DNA from: Bacteroidia bacterium
Lineage (GTDB): Bacteria; Bacteroidota; Bacteroidia; Bacteroidales; GWA2-32-17
NCBI GenBank assembly: GCA_016218155.1
Contig: JACREQ010000030.1
Coordinates: 19,175 to 83,174 of the forward strand
Reading direction: 5' to 3'
DNA: 64,000 nucleotides
Shown here: positions 62,498 through 64,000 of the stretch, in pieces
Numbering within the stretch: position 1 is the stretch's first letter
Layout: each line of letters begins with the position of its first letter
Position numbers and translations under genes: made by a program
Notes under the pieces: generated by a model
What the model was told of the DNA's origin: nothing
Database searches by the model: none
The model's input: only the letters and a program-made list of their open reading frames with translations

Positions 62498-64000
62498 ATG
62501 CAAAAATTTACACATCTGATTTTATTTTCAATAATTATTTTTTCTTCTAAATCTATTTGTTTATCACAGAATTATAAAACTGTTGATAAGCAAAATACAG
62601 TTATTGATTCACTACTTAATATTATTAAAAATACCAAAGAAGATACACTTAAAGTTAAAGTGTATAATAAACTGTTTTTAGAATATGAATTTATTGATAG
62701 GTTAAAAGCAAAAGAATGTTTGAATAATTCACTTGCATTATCTAAAAAAAATAATTTTAAAAATGGTCTTGCCGATGCATACATCTATTTGGGTTATTAT
62801 GCCGAAGATGATTGCAATTACCCTGAAGCCATAGAATGTTATACTGCTTCCCTTAAAGTATGTGAATCTATGGGAGATAAGTATGGAATGGCTATCTCGT
62901 ATAATGATATAGGTAATATTTATTCTAATCAGGGTAAATATCCTGAAGCACTTAAAACATATATTGCAAGTTTAAAGCTTAGCGAAGAGATAAAAGATAA
63001 GGACGCAATTTCTAATTGTTACAATAATATAGGGATCATATATAGAAAACAGAAAAATTTTTCTGAAGCATTAAAAAATTATTATGCTTGTCTGAAAATA
63101 AAAAAAGAATTGGGTGATAAAAGAAGTATTGCTTATGTATATAATCATATTGGATTAATTTATTTTTATCAAAATAAATATACTGAAGCTTTAAAAAACT
63201 ATTATTTATCTCTTAAGATATCCGAGGAGATTGAGGATTATAATGGAATTAGCAGTACCTATAATAATCTGGGAGGTGTTTGTTTTGATCAGAAAAATTA
63301 TGAAGAAGCATTAAAAAATTATTTTGCTTCATTAAAAATCGCTGAAAAAATGAATGATAAAGTAAGTATTGCCAGTTCTTATGTCAATATTGGTGATGCT
63401 TACACAAGACTACAAAGATATAATGAAGCTAAGATTTACCTAATAAAGGCTAAAGAGTTATCAAACGAAATAGGTTATATTGAGAATTTAAGAATTGTTT
63501 ATTATTGTTTATCGTCACTTGATAGTTCAATGGCAGATTATAAAGGAGCATACGAAAATCATAAATTATATATCCTTTATCGTGATAGTTTGGATAATGA
63601 AGAAACCCGTAAAAAGACTGTTCAGACACAGATGACTTATGAATTTGAAAAGAAAGAGGCAGTAGCTAAGGCAGAACATAAAAAAGAAATAGAGAATCAA
63701 AAATTAATAGCGGAAGAGAGAAGTAGAAAACAAAGAATAATAATTATGTTCGTTGTTATAGGTTTATTATTAGTAATTATTTTTGCCGGATTTATTTATA
63801 GATCGTTACGAATTACACGGAAACAGAAAAAAACGATTGAATTACAAAAACTAGAAGTTGATGAAAAGAATTTGCAACTAAATCAACAAAATGAAGAAAT
63901 AAGAACACAGCGCGATGAAATAGAAGCCCAGCGTGACGAGATAGAGGCACAAAGAGATCTTGTAACAGAACAAAAGGTACATATTGAAGAAATTCATAAA
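62498..64000 (+). CDS. TPR and coiled-coil signalling protein, N-terminal part (cut by window end)
   Basis: 501 codons are visible. A signal-type N-terminus (QKFTHLILFSIIIFSS) is followed by about seven tetratricopeptide repeats with the YPEALKxYxxSLKxxEExxD pattern. A membrane helix follows near residue 420 (IIIMFVVIGLLLVIIFAGFI), then a coiled coil with tandem QRDEIEA copies. In Bacteroidota this layout continues into a SpoIIE-type phosphatase or a histidine kinase; the closing VHIEEIHK is usual just before the former. The periplasmic TPR part would sense, the missing cytosolic part would signal. No other ATG fits upstream. Confidence 0.8.
   Translation, partial: MQKFTHLILFSIIIFSSKSICLSQNYKTVDKQNTVIDSLLNIIKNTKEDTLKVKVYNKLFLEYEFIDRLKAKECLNNSLALSKKNNFKNGLADAYIYLGYYAEDDCNYPEAIECYTASLKVCESMGDKYGMAISYNDIGNIYSNQGKYPEALKTYIASLKLSEEIKDKDAISNCYNNIGIIYRKQKNFSEALKNYYACLKIKKELGDKRSIAYVYNHIGLIYFYQNKYTEALKNYYLSLKISEEIEDYNGISSTYNNLGGVCFDQKNYEEALKNYFASLKIAEKMNDKVSIASSYVNIGDAYTRLQRYNEAKIYLIKAKELSNEIGYIENLRIVYYCLSSLDSSMADYKGAYENHKLYILYRDSLDNEETRKKTVQTQMTYEFEKKEAVAKAEHKKEIENQKLIAEERSRKQRIIIMFVVIGLLLVIIFAGFIYRSLRITRKQKKTIELQKLEVDEKNLQLNQQNEEIRTQRDEIEAQRDEIEAQRDLVTEQKVHIEEIHK

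Noticed and set aside
1..64000. tRNA, rRNA or tmRNA genes
   Set aside because: No cloverleaf-like T-arm (GGTTCRANYCC) or conserved rRNA string was seen in the intergenic stretches; a covariance-model scan would be decisive.

Overview
The window looks like a chromosomal segment of a Bacteroidota bacterium. It is very AT-rich. It carries type IX secretion C-terminal sorting domains (46.4-48.9 kb), an S46 dipeptidyl-peptidase, a BT_3928-type DoxX protein and a BtuB-type vitamin B12 operon. Four sites match the Bacteroidota promoter layout TTTG - about 19 bp - TAnnTTTG (328-358, 24541-24571, 32483-32513, 46672-46701). No rRNA, tRNA, CRISPR array, phage or transposase gene was seen.

Region 1 (1-5.4 kb): the start of a PstS-like phosphate-binding lipoprotein, penicillin-binding protein 1C, and a secreted protein made almost wholly of MORN-type repeats.

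Region 2 (5.35-32.07 kb): an accessory biosynthetic island, nearly all on the minus strand. From its far end it holds a radical SAM protein with an N-terminal twitch domain, a Wzm/Wzt-type ABC exporter, a nucleotide-sugar module (epimerase, DegT aminotransferase, NeuD-type acetyltransferase), a divergent radical SAM/SPASM gene, and a private type II fatty-acid module (FabL-like reductase, FabZ-like dehydratase, ketosynthase, carrier protein, phosphopantetheinyl transferase). Then come a family 2 glycosyltransferase, a canonical asparagine synthetase, a second asparagine-synthetase-like protein without the N-terminal nucleophile, five tandem twitch radical SAM genes, a sulfotransferase, a secreted transglutaminase-like protein and two glycosyltransferases. 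The best reading is a modified, probably acylated and sulfated, surface glycoconjugate or related metabolite; the product cannot be named from sequence. This island is the strongest candidate for an undescribed system.

Region 3 (32.5-46.6 kb): mostly housekeeping genes: acyl-CoA dehydrogenase, CysQ, a POT-family transporter, RNase HI, a DEAD-box helicase, TpiA, a DoxX protein, thymidylate kinase, FolP, the diadenylate cyclase CdaA, an SDR39U1 epimerase and a secreted M6 metalloprotease.

Region 4 (46.6-52.0 kb): a promoter, a cobalamin riboswitch and a terminator-like hairpin that ends at the first start codon. They precede two type IX secreted surface proteins, a BtuB-like TonB receptor and a BtuG-like propeller lipoprotein whose signal-peptide region appears interrupted by a repeat element.

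Region 5 (52.0-55.3 kb): a palindrome-rich repeat patch followed by small, unrelated minus-strand genes. Two of the gaps hold about 115-bp direct repeats, and one gene is bracketed by 16-bp inverted repeats, giving an integron-cassette-like look.

Region 6 (55.4-64.0 kb): a DPP7-type S46 peptidase, an AddB-like nuclease, a potassium-channel-like protein with eighteen exact 12-residue repeats, and the start of a TPR/coiled-coil signalling protein cut by the window end.
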